Below, in pieces: positions 44,814 to 55,500 of a stretch of 64,000 nt of DNA; positions within the stretch are counted from its first letter, which is position 1; each line of letters begins with the position of its first letter. Source of the stretch: Gammaproteobacteria bacterium (GTDB taxonomy: Bacteria; Pseudomonadota; Gammaproteobacteria; WFUO01). The translations under genes were made by a program, and so were the position numbers. The DNA lies in NCBI GenBank assembly GCA_015484945.1, contig WFUO01000060.1:1-64000 (forward strand), given 5' to 3'. The notes beneath the pieces were generated by a model. It saw only the letters and a program-made list of their open reading frames with translations, ran no database searches and was not told where the DNA came from.

Positions 44814-45257
44814 TCAGCCGAAAAGGCGCTGCCACCAGCGCCTGCGGCTGCCGGTTTGAGGAAGGGCATCCTGAAGGTCCACGGGAGGCAGCGTCGATAC
44901 GATCCAGCCGGGTAGCGGTGGGTTGTCGCTGAATCCGCAGGTGACACCGAGGTTGTTGGGATCAAAGATCTTGATGAAGGAAGGCTTTTCCCGGTCATCA
45001 ACATAGACGATGCCGCAGTAGTCCTCCTGGTGTTCAGCACGTAACAGCTTGTTGATTTCGTCGATGAAACGCAACAGATCCTCGCGTGAAGCCGGTTTGG
45101 CAGGAGGTGTCTCGCCGACCGCGTAGATATAGAAATCGGCATGCCTGTCCTTTAGTGCCTGCCACAGGGCATCGAGCTGATGCCAGCGCAGGATACCGGT
45201 AAAGCTGCCGCGGAAGGCAGTGACAAAATCGCTGTTATGTTCAACCGGCTTTGGCAT
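44814..45257 (-). CDS. Hypothetical protein of 147 aa
   Basis: MPKPVEHNSDFVTAFRGSFTGILRWHQLDALWQALKDRHADFYIYAVGE...; start overlaps gluQ 3' end by 17 nt. Confidence 0.65.
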   Translation of the reverse strand: MPKPVEHNSDFVTAFRGSFTGILRWHQLDALWQALKDRHADFYIYAVGETPPAKPASREDLLRFIDEINKLLRAEHQEDYCGIVYVDDREKPSFIKIFDPNNLGVTCGFSDNPPLPGWIVSTLPPVDLQDALPQTGSRRRWWQRLFG

Positions 45258-46191
45258 CGATGGGGGCTCCCATGGCTTGGCTGGTGACGGCGGGTATCCG
45301 GGTAATGTCCCAGTGATGTATGGCCCAGTGCCAGATATCAGCAGTGTCAGCATGCATGAGTTCATCGGGGGGTTGCTGGCCAAGGAATTGCAAGGCATGA
45401 AACAGCTCCATGCCGGGCCGACGCAGATCCAGTGCTGCGGCACCGGTCTGTTTGCTAAGCTTTTGTCCCTGGCTGTTGACTACCACTGGCAAGTGCAGGT
45501 AACCGGGCGTTGGCAGGTCAAGAAGCCGTTGCAGGTAGATTTGTCGCGTGGTTGAGCCGAGCAGGTCCGTCCCGCGCACGACTTCAGTGATGCCCTGTTG
45601 CGCATCATCGACGACCACAGCCAACTGGTAGGCGAAAAGGCCATCTCCGCGGCGAACGACGAAGTCACCGACATCCCTTTCCAGATGCTGGGTACAGTTT
45701 CCCTGTAAGGCATCATCGAAGGTGATCTCGCTGTCACACACCCGTACGCGGATCGCGCCACGTGTCAGGTCCGTGACCGTGTTCGCGCGGCATGTTCCGG
45801 GATAGATGAAGCCGTCAGGGCTATGGATGGCCGTCTGTCTCAGCTTGCTGCGGGTGCACAGGCAGGTGAAACAGTGTCCGGCATCGATCAGATTGCCCAA
45901 TGCCTCGTGGTAGGCATCGAGCATGTGTGATTGCCAGCGGATATCGCCGTCCCATTCGAAGCCCAGCCGTTCCAGGCTCGCAAGGATGTCATCGGCTGCA
46001 CCGGGCACGTTGCGGGGTTCATCGATATCCTCGATACGCACCAGCCATTCGCCATGCCGTACCCGCGCCTGAAGATAGCTGCCCACGGCAGCCACCAGTG
46101 AACCGAAGTGAAGTGGCCCGGTAGGTGATGGCGCGAATCGGCCACGATAGCGTGTGCTTGAGGTTTCCCGTGTCTTCATGATGGCCGGCAT
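45241..46191 (-). CDS. gluQ: Glutamyl-Q tRNA(Asp) synthetase
   Basis: YRGRFAPSPTGPLHFGSLVAAVGSYLQAR; start may be 46179; next to dksA as in Escherichia coli. Confidence 0.93.
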   Translation of the reverse strand: MPAIMKTRETSSTRYRGRFAPSPTGPLHFGSLVAAVGSYLQARVRHGEWLVRIEDIDEPRNVPGAADDILASLERLGFEWDGDIRWQSHMLDAYHEALGNLIDAGHCFTCLCTRSKLRQTAIHSPDGFIYPGTCRANTVTDLTRGAIRVRVCDSEITFDDALQGNCTQHLERDVGDFVVRRGDGLFAYQLAVVVDDAQQGITEVVRGTDLLGSTTRQIYLQRLLDLPTPGYLHLPVVVNSQGQKLSKQTGAAALDLRRPGMELFHALQFLGQQPPDELMHADTADIWHWAIHHWDITRIPAVTSQAMGAPIDAKAG

Positions 46192-46285
46192 ATACGTGAC
46201 GGGATGCCAAAACGGCCCCGATAGCGGCAGTATGCATGAAGCGGGCAGCCGGTCTCAAGTCCGGCCGGGGATATCCGTGTATGAT

Positions 46286-46945
46286 TCAGCCGCGCTGTTT
46301 TTCGCGGATCTCGTCCAGGGTCTTGCAGTCGATGCACAGGGTGGCCGTGGGGCGCGCTTCCAGGCGTCGAATGCCGATCTCGATACCACAGGATTCACAG
46401 TATCCATATTCGCCGTTTTCCAGATCGATCAAGGATTCCTCGATCTTCTTGATCAATTTGCGCTCACGATCCCTGGCGCGCAGTTCGAGGCTGAACTCGG
46501 ATTCCTGCGTGGCGCGGTCGTTGGGATCCGGGAAGTTGGCCGCCTCGTCCTGCATGTGATGCACGGTACGATCGACTTCCTCCATCAGCTCGCGTTTCCA
46601 GCCCAGCAACAGGTTGCGGAAGTGTTCGCGCTGGGCCTCATTCATGTATTCCTCGCCCTTCTTTTCCTTGTAGGGCGTGAAATCGTCATATTGGTCACTG
46701 CTGGTGCGCTTTTTGACCGTGGTTTTCTTGGTTGTCTTCTTTTTCTTTGAAACGGCTTTTTTAGCGGCAACCTTTTTCTTCTTCACAGCAGTCTTTTTCT
46801 TCGTGACGGTTTTTTTCTTGGTCACGGTCTTCTTTTTGCTGACAGCCTTCCTGGTCGCGGCCTTTTTGCTCACGGTCTTTTTGGCGGCAGCCTTCTTTTT
46901 GGCTGGCGTCTTCTTTGCGGTTTTCTTGCTGGCTTTGGGCATCAT
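46286..46945 (-). CDS. dksA: DksA with Lys-rich N-terminal extension
   Basis: DksA core [38 protein letters not shown] and [25 protein letters not shown] zinc finger preceded by about 80 Lys-rich residues. Confidence 0.93.
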   Translation of the reverse strand: MMPKASKKTAKKTPAKKKAAAKKTVSKKAATRKAVSKKKTVTKKKTVTKKKTAVKKKKVAAKKAVSKKKKTTKKTTVKKRTSSDQYDDFTPYKEKKGEEYMNEAQREHFRNLLLGWKRELMEEVDRTVHHMQDEAANFPDPNDRATQESEFSLELRARDRERKLIKKIEESLIDLENGEYGYCESCGIEIGIRRLEARPTATLCIDCKTLDEIREKQRG

Positions 46946-47176
46946 CCACTCCTGCCTGTGAATATCGCCGATATCCGCACGGATTCAGTGTCCGGAATTC
47001 GGTAAGCCTCCGGATTCTACACAAACCGGGCGATTTTACAACCACTGAGGGAGCATCACCCACACGGATTACGGGTCGAATATCGGCGCGTTTCCCAGTA
47101 TCCTACGCGCCAGTTTTTCGGAAGTTCCGGCGGTCTCGTTCGGGTTGACGGACTTCCTTCACCCGGACATGAATCG

Positions 47177-47938
47177 ATGAGTAACCTGCAAGCCCTGTTG
47201 TTCGATGTCGATGGCACTCTGGCGGATACCGAGAAAGACGGTCACCGCGTGGCCTTCAACCGCGCTTTCAGCGAGGCCGGACTGGACTGGCGATGGTCGG
47301 TGGACACCTATGCTGAATTGCTGTCGGTGACAGGCGGCAAAGAGCGCATCCGATATTATCTGGACCACTATTTGCCGGCGTTCGAGCCACCCGGCAAGGC
47401 CGATGAATGGATTGCCGGTCTGCACGCCGCCAAGACCCGTCATTACACCGGCATGCTGTCGCAAGGCCTGATACCGCTGCGCCCCGGCGTACGGCGCCTG
47501 CTGCGTGAGGCCAGGGAGGCCGGCCTGCGTCTGGCGATTGCCACCACCACCACGCCAGCCAATGTGACGGCCCTGCTGGAGCATTCGCTGGCGCCCGGAT
47601 CGAGCGACTGGTTCGAGGTCATCGCCGCCGGTGATGTCGTACCCGCCAAGAAACCGGCGCCGGACATCTATCACTATGCGCTGGCGCGGATGGGGCTGAA
47701 GCCGGAACAATGCCTTGCCTTCGAGGACTCGCGCAATGGTATTCTGTCTGCCACCGGCGCGGGGTTGAAGACCGTGATCACGGTCAACGACTATACGCGC
47801 AATGATGATTTCCATGAGGCCGTGGTGGTGCTGAGCCACCTTGGAGAACCGGACCAGCCCTTCGAGGTGCTGGCAGGAGACACGGGTGATGCAAGCCATG
47901 TGGACATTCCACTGCTGGAGCGCCTGCACAGGGATTGA
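47177..47938 (+). CDS. HAD-superfamily phosphatase, CbbY-like
   Basis: LLFDVDGTLADTEKDGHRVAFNRAF, KPAPDIYHYAL, AFEDSRNGI. Confidence 0.85.
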   Translation: MSNLQALLFDVDGTLADTEKDGHRVAFNRAFSEAGLDWRWSVDTYAELLSVTGGKERIRYYLDHYLPAFEPPGKADEWIAGLHAAKTRHYTGMLSQGLIPLRPGVRRLLREAREAGLRLAIATTTTPANVTALLEHSLAPGSSDWFEVIAAGDVVPAKKPAPDIYHYALARMGLKPEQCLAFEDSRNGILSATGAGLKTVITVNDYTRNDDFHEAVVVLSHLGEPDQPFEVLAGDTGDASHVDIPLLERLHRD

Positions 47939-47940
47939 CG

Positions 47941-49098
47941 ATGACTGAGCTGGCTGCGCGCCTGGCGGCCATCGAGCCGTTCCGGGTCATGGCCCTGCTG
48001 GCGCGGGCGCGCGAGCTGGAGGCTGCTGGCCGTTCCATCGTGCATATGGAGATCGGCGAGCCCGATTTCGAGTCGCCGGCGGCGGTGGTGGCCGCCGGCA
48101 TCGACGCCCTGCAGCGCGGCCGCACCCATTACACGCCAGCCGCCGGCCTGCCGGCTCTGCGCGAGTCGATCGCCTCTTATTACGCGCACCGTTATGGTGT
48201 CGATGTGCCGCCCTCCCGCATCCTGATTACGCCGGGGGCCTCCGGCGCCCTGTTGCTGGCCATGGCCGCGCTGATCAATCCGGGCGCCAAGGTCATGCAC
48301 ACCGACCCCGGCTACCCCTGCAACCGCAATTTCGTGCGCTTGTTCGATGCCGAACCGGTAAGCGTGAGACTGGATGCCGCGGACGGCTTCCGGCTTGACG
48401 TGCAACGCCTGCGGGAGGCCTGGCAGCCTGGTATCCGGGTGCTGATATTGGCCTCGCCGTCCAATCCTACCGGTGCGGTACTGGATGCCGGCACCCTTCG
48501 TGAGATCGCCGCGTTTGCACACAAGCGCGGCGCCACGGTAATCATGGACGAGATCTATCACGGGCTGGTTTATGGTGAACCGGCGCCGACCATGCTTGCC
48601 TGTACCGATGAGGCATTGGTGATCAACAGTTTCTCCAAGTATTTTGGCATGACCGGCTGGCGGCTGGGCTGGCTGGTGGCCCCGCAAGCGATGATCCCGG
48701 GCCTGGACCGGCTGGCGCAAAACATATTTCTGGCCGCGCCGACCATGGCCCAGTATGCGGCCTGCGCGGTGTTCAAAGCCGATACGCTGGCCCAGTTGGA
48801 GGAGCGCCGTGAGGTGTTGCGGCAGCGCCGGGATTTCCTTGTTCCGGCGTTGCGTGATATCGGCTTCGGCATCGATGCCGACCCGCAGGGTGCTTTCTAC
48901 GCCTATGCAGACTGCAGTCATTTCAGCGACGACAGCCAGGCGCTGTGCGAGCGCTTGCTGGAGGATGTTGGTGTGGCGATCACCCCTGGTCTGGACTTTG
49001 GCGCCCATCAGGCGTCACGCTTCGTGCGTTTTGCCTGGACCACTGGCATGGCGCAACTCGAGGAGGGCGTGAGGCGATTACGGGAGGCATTGTCGTGA
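47941..49098 (+). CDS. PLP-dependent class I/II aminotransferase
   Basis: IVHMEIGEPDFESP, ASPSNPTGAVL, NSFSKYFGMTGWRLGW. Confidence 0.92.
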   Translation: MTELAARLAAIEPFRVMALLARARELEAAGRSIVHMEIGEPDFESPAAVVAAGIDALQRGRTHYTPAAGLPALRESIASYYAHRYGVDVPPSRILITPGASGALLLAMAALINPGAKVMHTDPGYPCNRNFVRLFDAEPVSVRLDAADGFRLDVQRLREAWQPGIRVLILASPSNPTGAVLDAGTLREIAAFAHKRGATVIMDEIYHGLVYGEPAPTMLACTDEALVINSFSKYFGMTGWRLGWLVAPQAMIPGLDRLAQNIFLAAPTMAQYAACAVFKADTLAQLEERREVLRQRRDFLVPALRDIGFGIDADPQGAFYAYADCSHFSDDSQALCERLLEDVGVAITPGLDFGAHQASRFVRFAWTTGMAQLEEGVRRLREALS

Positions 49099-50651
49099 GG
49101 CTGTTTCTGATATGGCTGCTGCCGCTGGTAGCGGTGGCTGGCGAGCCCGAGATACTGGCTTCCGGCTTGACGGCCATCGACAACATCGCGCTGGGTGACA
49201 GGGGCGAGGTCTATGCCACGCTGGAGCGCCGCGCGCCGCACGGACGCCTGGTGCGTATCCGCAATGGCAAGGCCGAGACCCTGATCACGGGCCTGGACCG
49301 ACCGGATGGGCTTGTCCGGCGCGGACCCTGGTTGTATCTGACCGAAGAGGTCGGAAATGGGCGCATCATTCGTTATGATCTGCGCACCGGCAAATGGAAG
49401 GTGCTGGCGAGACTGGCATATCCCGAGGGTATCGTTGCGGACGCCGACGGGACCCTGTGGATATCACTGGACCGGCGCCAGGGGCGTGTCGTGCGCCTGC
49501 GTCCTGGGGGCACGCCCGAGACCGTGATCACCGGCCTGAACCGGCCCGAGGGACTGTGCCGGGCAGCCGATGGCAGCCTGGCGATCGCCGAAACCGCGAC
49601 CGGTCGGGTGCTGGTCTGGCAAAAGCGGCGCCTGCGGGTACTGGCCGGTGGCCTGACAGAGCCGGATCAGCTTCATTGCGCCGCCAATGGCGACATCCTT
49701 GTCAGTGAGGATGCCGATCCCGGACGAATCTGGCGTATTCACAAGGGGCGCTCACAGGTGATCCACACAGGCCTGCGTTCGCCCCAGGGGTTGCGCGTGG
49801 ACGTTCAGGGTCGTATGTATGTGGCCGAGCAAGGCAGCGGGCGCCTGTTGCGCATGCAGGCAAGGCCGGCAGTGCTGTGGCGGCGGCTGGAGCGGGGTCT
49901 GTCGCTGGCGGTATTGCCATCCCCATTGACACCTTCCACGCGGGATCAGGCGATCAACGTACTGCGCATCGAGCCACGCTATTTTCGTTTTCATCTGCTG
50001 ATGGCCGCGGCAAGCAGAGATGGCAGGCCTTTGCCGGTTTGGGCCTGGGTACGCAAACATGGTCTGGTGGCCGCCATCAACGCCAGCATGTACCAGCGGG
50101 ACCATCGCACCAGTGTCGCTTACATGCGTCGGCATGCTTACCGCAACAATCCCCGCCTGAGCCGCGACAACAGCTTTCTGGTCTTTGACCCTGTTTCTCC
50201 CCGTCTGCCCGACGTGCGTCTGCTGGATCGCGAGTGTGACGATATCCGCAAGGGTCTGCGGCAATACCGGGTGGTGGTGCAGAGCATTCGCATGATCTCG
50301 TGCAAGGGCCGCAATGTCTGGTCGCCGCAGCCACAGCGCTGGAGTACGGCCTTGATCGCCCAGGATCGCCAGGGAAGGATATTGTTCATCCATGCGCGAC
50401 CCGCGTTGAGTACACACAGGTTGATCCGCATGCTGCAGACCCTGCCACTCGATATCATGCGCGCCATGTACGTGGAGGGCGGGCCCCAGGCGCAGCTCTA
50501 TATAGACAGCACCGGCGGACGTTTTCATTTCACCGGTCTGCCAGCCCCTGGGCTCGATAATGTCAAGTTTGGCAAGCTGGCCTGGCCGGTACCCAATGTG
50601 ATCGGCATCAGCCGCCGGTCGGATGCTGTCATCCCGCGGCCATCGGACTGA
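49095..50651 (+). CDS. Secreted fusion: NHL/SMP-30-like beta-propeller plus phosphodiester glycosidase (DUF2233/NAGPA-like)
   Basis: GTG start at 49095, signal peptide, repeated ITGLDRPDGL/ITGLNRPEGL/HTGLRSPQGL units, then AAINASMY...YVEGGPQAQLYI. Confidence 0.7.
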   Translation: MRLFLIWLLPLVAVAGEPEILASGLTAIDNIALGDRGEVYATLERRAPHGRLVRIRNGKAETLITGLDRPDGLVRRGPWLYLTEEVGNGRIIRYDLRTGKWKVLARLAYPEGIVADADGTLWISLDRRQGRVVRLRPGGTPETVITGLNRPEGLCRAADGSLAIAETATGRVLVWQKRRLRVLAGGLTEPDQLHCAANGDILVSEDADPGRIWRIHKGRSQVIHTGLRSPQGLRVDVQGRMYVAEQGSGRLLRMQARPAVLWRRLERGLSLAVLPSPLTPSTRDQAINVLRIEPRYFRFHLLMAAASRDGRPLPVWAWVRKHGLVAAINASMYQRDHRTSVAYMRRHAYRNNPRLSRDNSFLVFDPVSPRLPDVRLLDRECDDIRKGLRQYRVVVQSIRMISCKGRNVWSPQPQRWSTALIAQDRQGRILFIHARPALSTHRLIRMLQTLPLDIMRAMYVEGGPQAQLYIDSTGGRFHFTGLPAPGLDNVKFGKLAWPVPNVIGISRRSDAVIPRPSD

Positions 50652-50672
50652 CCGCTTGCCAGCGCCTCCGAT

Positions 50673-51968
50673 TCAGGCGCAAGGCCTGGCAGTGGTCGGG
50701 CTGACGCCCTGCCGCGCCAGCATTGCCGCCCCCCAGGCCGCGTCACTGTGGGCCGCCGTATCGACAGGAAGACCCAGGAAGCGCTGGCGAATCTGTCGCC
50801 AGGTTTCATTGACGCTGCCGCCACCTGTGGTATGGACGGCCGATGGCGATGGCGCACCGGCCTCGGCCAGGCGCTGGTAACCGAGGCGCTCGATGGCCGC
50901 CAGCCCCTCCAGCAGGCCGTGCAGGAACCGTCTGTCGTCGTCTGGCCGCGGTGTCAGGCGGGGCGGGTAGTCGGGATCGCAGACCGGAAAACGCTCGCCG
51001 GGCGCGGTCAGGGGATAGTAGTCCAGGCCGCTCGATTGGGCCGGATCGATACCTGCGCTGAGCTGGCGCAACCGGGAGTCGCTGAAATACCGGCGTAATA
51101 CTCCAGCGCCGGCATTCGAGGCCCCGCCCGCGACCCACAGGTTCCCTAAACGGTGGCTGTAGATGCCGTAGCGGGCATTGGCGACCGGTCGTGGTGAGAC
51201 GATCTTCAGCACCATCGTGGTGCCCAGCGAGGTCACCGCTTCGCCAGATTCCTTCGCCCCGGTGGCGATGAAGGCCGCCATGCTGTCGGTGGTACCCGCC
51301 ACGACCGCGCAGTCGCGCGGCAGGCCGGTGGCATGGGCAGCCTGTGCCGACACGCGGCCGATGACGCTGCCTGGCTCGCGCACATCGGGCAGAATCTCCA
51401 TCGGCAGGCCGGTGGCTGCCAGCCAGTCCGGCCAGCGCTGCGCGGCAGGGTCGTAACCCAGTTTGAGGGCGTTATTGAGGTCGCTGGCCGGCTGCTTTCC
51501 ATGCAGGCAGGCTGCCAGCCAGTCGGCCTGGTGGGCGACCCGGGCCAGATCATTGCCGTAGTGGCGCATGAAGCCGAGCGCCTTCGCCAGGCTGGACGTG
51601 GGTCCGCGCGCCGGGCTGTCCAGCGGCGCATGGCGGGCGATGATACCCGCCGCCTCGACCTGGCTGCTGTCGTTGTACAGGCGCGACGGCCCGATCGGCT
51701 GGCCGTCACGGCCCAGGGGCAGGAGGGTGGCCGAAGTGCCGTCGATGGCCACGGCGCGTACATCACGGGGATCGATGCGCGTATGCATCTCACGCAGCAG
51801 ACGCCACAGGGCCTCGCGCCAGTGCGCGGCGTCCTGCAGGCGTTCCCGCTGGCGTGAGCGGGCCGGCGGCAGTGTCAGCGCCACCTGGCCCAGCAGCCGA
51901 TCATCGGCATCGATGGCCACCGCCCGGCAGCCACTGGTGCCAAAGTCGATGCCGATAAAAATATCCAT
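50673..51968 (-). CDS. FGGY-family carbohydrate kinase (xylulokinase/ribulokinase-like)
   Basis: MDIFIGIDFGTSGCRAVAID, VAGTTDSMAAFIATGA, HTTGGGSVNETWRQIRQ. Confidence 0.88.
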   Translation of the reverse strand: MDIFIGIDFGTSGCRAVAIDADDRLLGQVALTLPPARSRQRERLQDAAHWREALWRLLREMHTRIDPRDVRAVAIDGTSATLLPLGRDGQPIGPSRLYNDSSQVEAAGIIARHAPLDSPARGPTSSLAKALGFMRHYGNDLARVAHQADWLAACLHGKQPASDLNNALKLGYDPAAQRWPDWLAATGLPMEILPDVREPGSVIGRVSAQAAHATGLPRDCAVVAGTTDSMAAFIATGAKESGEAVTSLGTTMVLKIVSPRPVANARYGIYSHRLGNLWVAGGASNAGAGVLRRYFSDSRLRQLSAGIDPAQSSGLDYYPLTAPGERFPVCDPDYPPRLTPRPDDDRRFLHGLLEGLAAIERLGYQRLAEAGAPSPSAVHTTGGGSVNETWRQIRQRFLGLPVDTAAHSDAAWGAAMLARQGVSPTTARPCA

Positions 51969-51992
51969 TAAACAGTAAGATAACTATCCAGG

Positions 51993-52382
51993 TTAAGGTA
52001 ATTTCACAGGTTCTGGCGGGTGCCATTTCGGGTCGCGGTATTCGGCCACCACGTCGGTGTAGATGCCGCCGCGCACCTTGAATTCGGCAGTCAGGCGCAT
52101 GAAGCGTGGCGCGCAGGCACGTACCAGGTCATCCAGAATGCGGTTGGTGACATCTTCATGAAAGGCGCCCTCGTCGCGGAACGACCAGATATAGAGCTTG
52201 AGCGACTTGAGCTCCACGCAGCGCTGGTCGGGGACGTATTCAAGCAACAACTCGGCGAAGTCCGGCTGCCCTGTCTTCGGGCACAGACAGGTGAATTCCG
52301 GCATCCGGATACGGATGGTGTAGTCGCGTTGCGGATGGGGATTGTCAAAGGTTTCAAGGTCTTTGCTGGGTTTACTGGGCAT
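51993..52382 (-). CDS. queF: 7-cyano-7-deazaguanine reductase, short type
   Basis: [38 protein letters not shown]. Confidence 0.96.
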   Translation of the reverse strand: MPSKPSKDLETFDNPHPQRDYTIRIRMPEFTCLCPKTGQPDFAELLLEYVPDQRCVELKSLKLYIWSFRDEGAFHEDVTNRILDDLVRACAPRFMRLTAEFKVRGGIYTDVVAEYRDPKWHPPEPVKLP

Positions 52383-52428
52383 GGTGATTCCGTCGGCTGA
52401 TGCAGTGATGACACAATGAATAAAATAC

Positions 52429-52494
52429 TTTACACGAATCGCATTTCATCCGACACTATCGCGAGGCGCGGCGCACTGGCCGTATTCGTGTAAA
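52429..52494. promoter_or_regulatory. Perfect 11-bp dyad between divergent queF and smc
   Basis: TTTACACGAAT (52429-52439) and ATTCGTGTAAA (52484-52494). Confidence 0.6.
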
Positions 52495-52517
52495 ACGATA
52501 AAATATCCAAGGTTTTC

Positions 52518-55500
52518 ATGCGCTTAAGCAAAATCAAGTTGGCAGGTTTCAAATCCTTCGTGGATCCGACCACGCTCACCCTGCCAAGCAATCTGGTCGG
52601 GGTCGTCGGCCCCAACGGTTGTGGAAAATCCAATGTCATCGATGCCGTGCGTTGGGTCATGGGCGAGTCCTCGGCCAAGCATCTGCGCGGTGATTCCATG
52701 GCCGATGTGATCTTCAACGGCTCCAGCTCGCGCAAGCCGGTCGGCCATGCGTCGGTGGAACTGGTGTTCGACAATGCCGACGGGACCATCGGCGGCGAAT
52801 ACGCCAAGTTCAGCGAGATCTCCATCCGTCGCCAGGTCTCGCGTGATGGGCAATCCACCTATTACCTCAATGGCGCGCGTTGCAGGCGGCGTGACATCAC
52901 CGACATCTTCCTTGGCACCGGCCTGGGCCCGCGCAGCTATTCGATCATCGAGCAGGGCATGATCTCACGTCTGATCGAAGCCAAGCCGGAGGAATTGCGC
53001 GTCTATCTGGAAGAAGCGGCGGGTATCTCCAAGTACAAGGAACGCCGCCGGGAGACCGAGAACCGGATTCGTCATACAAGGGAGAATCTTGAAAGACTCA
53101 ATGACTTGCGTGAAGAAGTTGATAAACAACTTCAGCATCTGAAGCGACAGGCGCGCACCGCTGAGCGCTACAAGGAGCTCAAGCAGGAGGAACGCCGCCT
53201 GAAGGCCGAATTGCTGGCCTTGCGCCTGCAAGCCCTGGATACCGAGGCCGAGGCACAGGAAAGGGTCATCCGCGAGCACGAGACGGCACTCGAGGCCGCG
53301 GTTGCCCGTCAGCGCGCCATCGAGGCCGAGCTGGAACGTCAGCGTGCGTCGCATGTCGAGGCCACCGATGCCTTCAACGAGGTACAGGCGCGTTTCTACG
53401 GTATCGGCAGCGATATCTCGCGTCTGGAACAGGCCATTCAGCATGGCAAGGACATGCGCCACAAGCAGCAGGAGGACCTGCGGCAGATTATGCGCAGTCG
53501 CGCCGAGCTGGACAGTCATATCGACGCCGACCGGCAACGGGTCAGCGAGCTCGAAGCCCGGCTCGCTGAGGCTGAACCTTCGCTTGCGCAGCTGAGTGAG
53601 AGGCGTGAGCAGGCCGCCACGCAACTGCAGGAAGCCGAGACGGCCATGCAGGACTGGCAGCAGCGCTGGGAAGCATTCAACAATCGCTCTGCGGAATCTT
53701 CGGAATCCGCCCAGGTCGAACGAACCCGCATTGATCATCTCGAGCGTCACATCATCCAGTTGCAGCAGCGCCTCGACAAGCTAGACGAGGAAGACCGCAG
53801 CCTGGTCGTCGAGACACTGGAACGTGAAGCGGCTGATCATGGCGGACAGGCGGACGAACTCGCCAGCCGGGTGGCCGAATTACAGTCCCTTCTCGACGCC
53901 ACGCGCGACGAGATCGAGCAACAGCGCGAAACCCGCCAGCGCATCGAGCACGAACTTGGCGAACGACGTGGACGCATGCAGGATCTGCGTGGACGCCTGG
54001 CCTCCCTGCATGCCCTGCAGCAAGCGGCCCTGGGCCAGGGAGACGGTGCGGTAAGCGAATGGCTTGCGAGACAGGGTCTCGGCGATGCCACGCGCCTGGC
54101 GCAGCGGCTCGAAGTGGATAGCGGCTGGGAACATGCCCTCGAGACCGTGTTAGGCACACACCTCGAGGCCGTTTGTGTCGATGGCCTGGATCCACTGGCC
54201 GAAATCCTCGACTCGCTGCAGGAAGGTGGGCTGACACTGTTCGATACCCGTCAGCAGGGCAGCCGCGATCCTGCCGGTCAGGGGCACATGTTGCTTGACC
54301 ACGTTCGCGCCCCCTGGCCACTGGACAGCCTATTGGGTGGCATCCATGTTGCGCATAGTCTGGGCGAAGCCCTGGCCTTGCGTGATCGCCTGGGCGTGCG
54401 GGAGTCGGTCATCACCGCTGACGGTATCTGGATGGGCAAGGGCTGGTTACGAGTTGCGCGAGACAACGACGAACATGCCGGCGTATTGGCGCGCGAGAAA
54501 GAGATCAAGCAGCTCGAACAGGCGCTCGAATCACTCGCGGCCGACACCGAGCGTCTGCAAGCGCAGCTCGATGAGAGCCGCGAGGCCGAGCGTGCGCTGG
54601 AGATCCGGCGCGAGGAACTGCAACAGGAGATCAACCAGGCCCATCGCCGACAATCCGAGCTCAGCGCCCGTGCGAGCAACATCCATGTACGTATCGAGCA
54701 GGTGCGTGAACGCAAGCAGGCGATCGCGCGCGAGCGTGACGAATTGGGTGCGCAGATCGAGCAGGATACCGCGGAGGCGCGCCAGGCGCGTACCCGCCTG
54801 GAGACGCTGGTTGCCCAGATGGCCGGTATAGAACAGGAACGCGAGGGCCTGATGGCTGAACGCGACCGTTTGCAGTCGGCGTTGGAGCAGGCGCGCAAAC
54901 AGGCGCGCGAGGCGAGTGAGCAGGCGCACGGTATGGCGCTGGAGGTGCAGACCATGCGCAGCCAGCTCGAGGCTACACGTCAGGGGCTGGCGCGCATGGA
55001 ATCCCAACTCGACGAATTGAGTCAGCGCCAGCAGGTGTTGGAAGAGGTACTGGAGAACAGTCAGGCGCCAATCTCAGCGCAGGAACAGGAACTGGCCGCG
55101 CTGTTGGAACAGCGGGTCACGGTCGAGGCCGAACTGGGCGAGGCCAGAAAACGGCTCGAGGACATCGATGAACGCGTACGGACTCTGGAACAGCAACGCA
55201 GTGAGGCAGAACAGGATGTGCAATCGGTGCGCGCCGACCAGGAACAGTCGCGCATCGCCTTTCAGGAAATCAGGGTGCGCCGCCAGACCCTGCGCGAGCA
55301 GTTGGACGAGACCGGTTTTTCACAACAGGAATTGCTCGAGCAAATCGAGGCGGATGCCAGTATCGATATGTGGCAGGAACGGGTGGAAAAGATGGCTGCG
55401 CGTATTCAGCGCCTGGGCCCCATCAACCTGGCGGCCATCGACGAATTCGCCGAGCAGTCCGAGCGCAAGGTCTATCTCGACTCGCAATTCGAAGACGTGA

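Noticed and set aside
46677-46961. 94-aa Phe/Val-rich 'membrane' ORF opposite dksA
   Set aside because: It is simply the reverse complement of the Lys-codon-rich DksA tail (AAG/AAA read as CTT/TTT).
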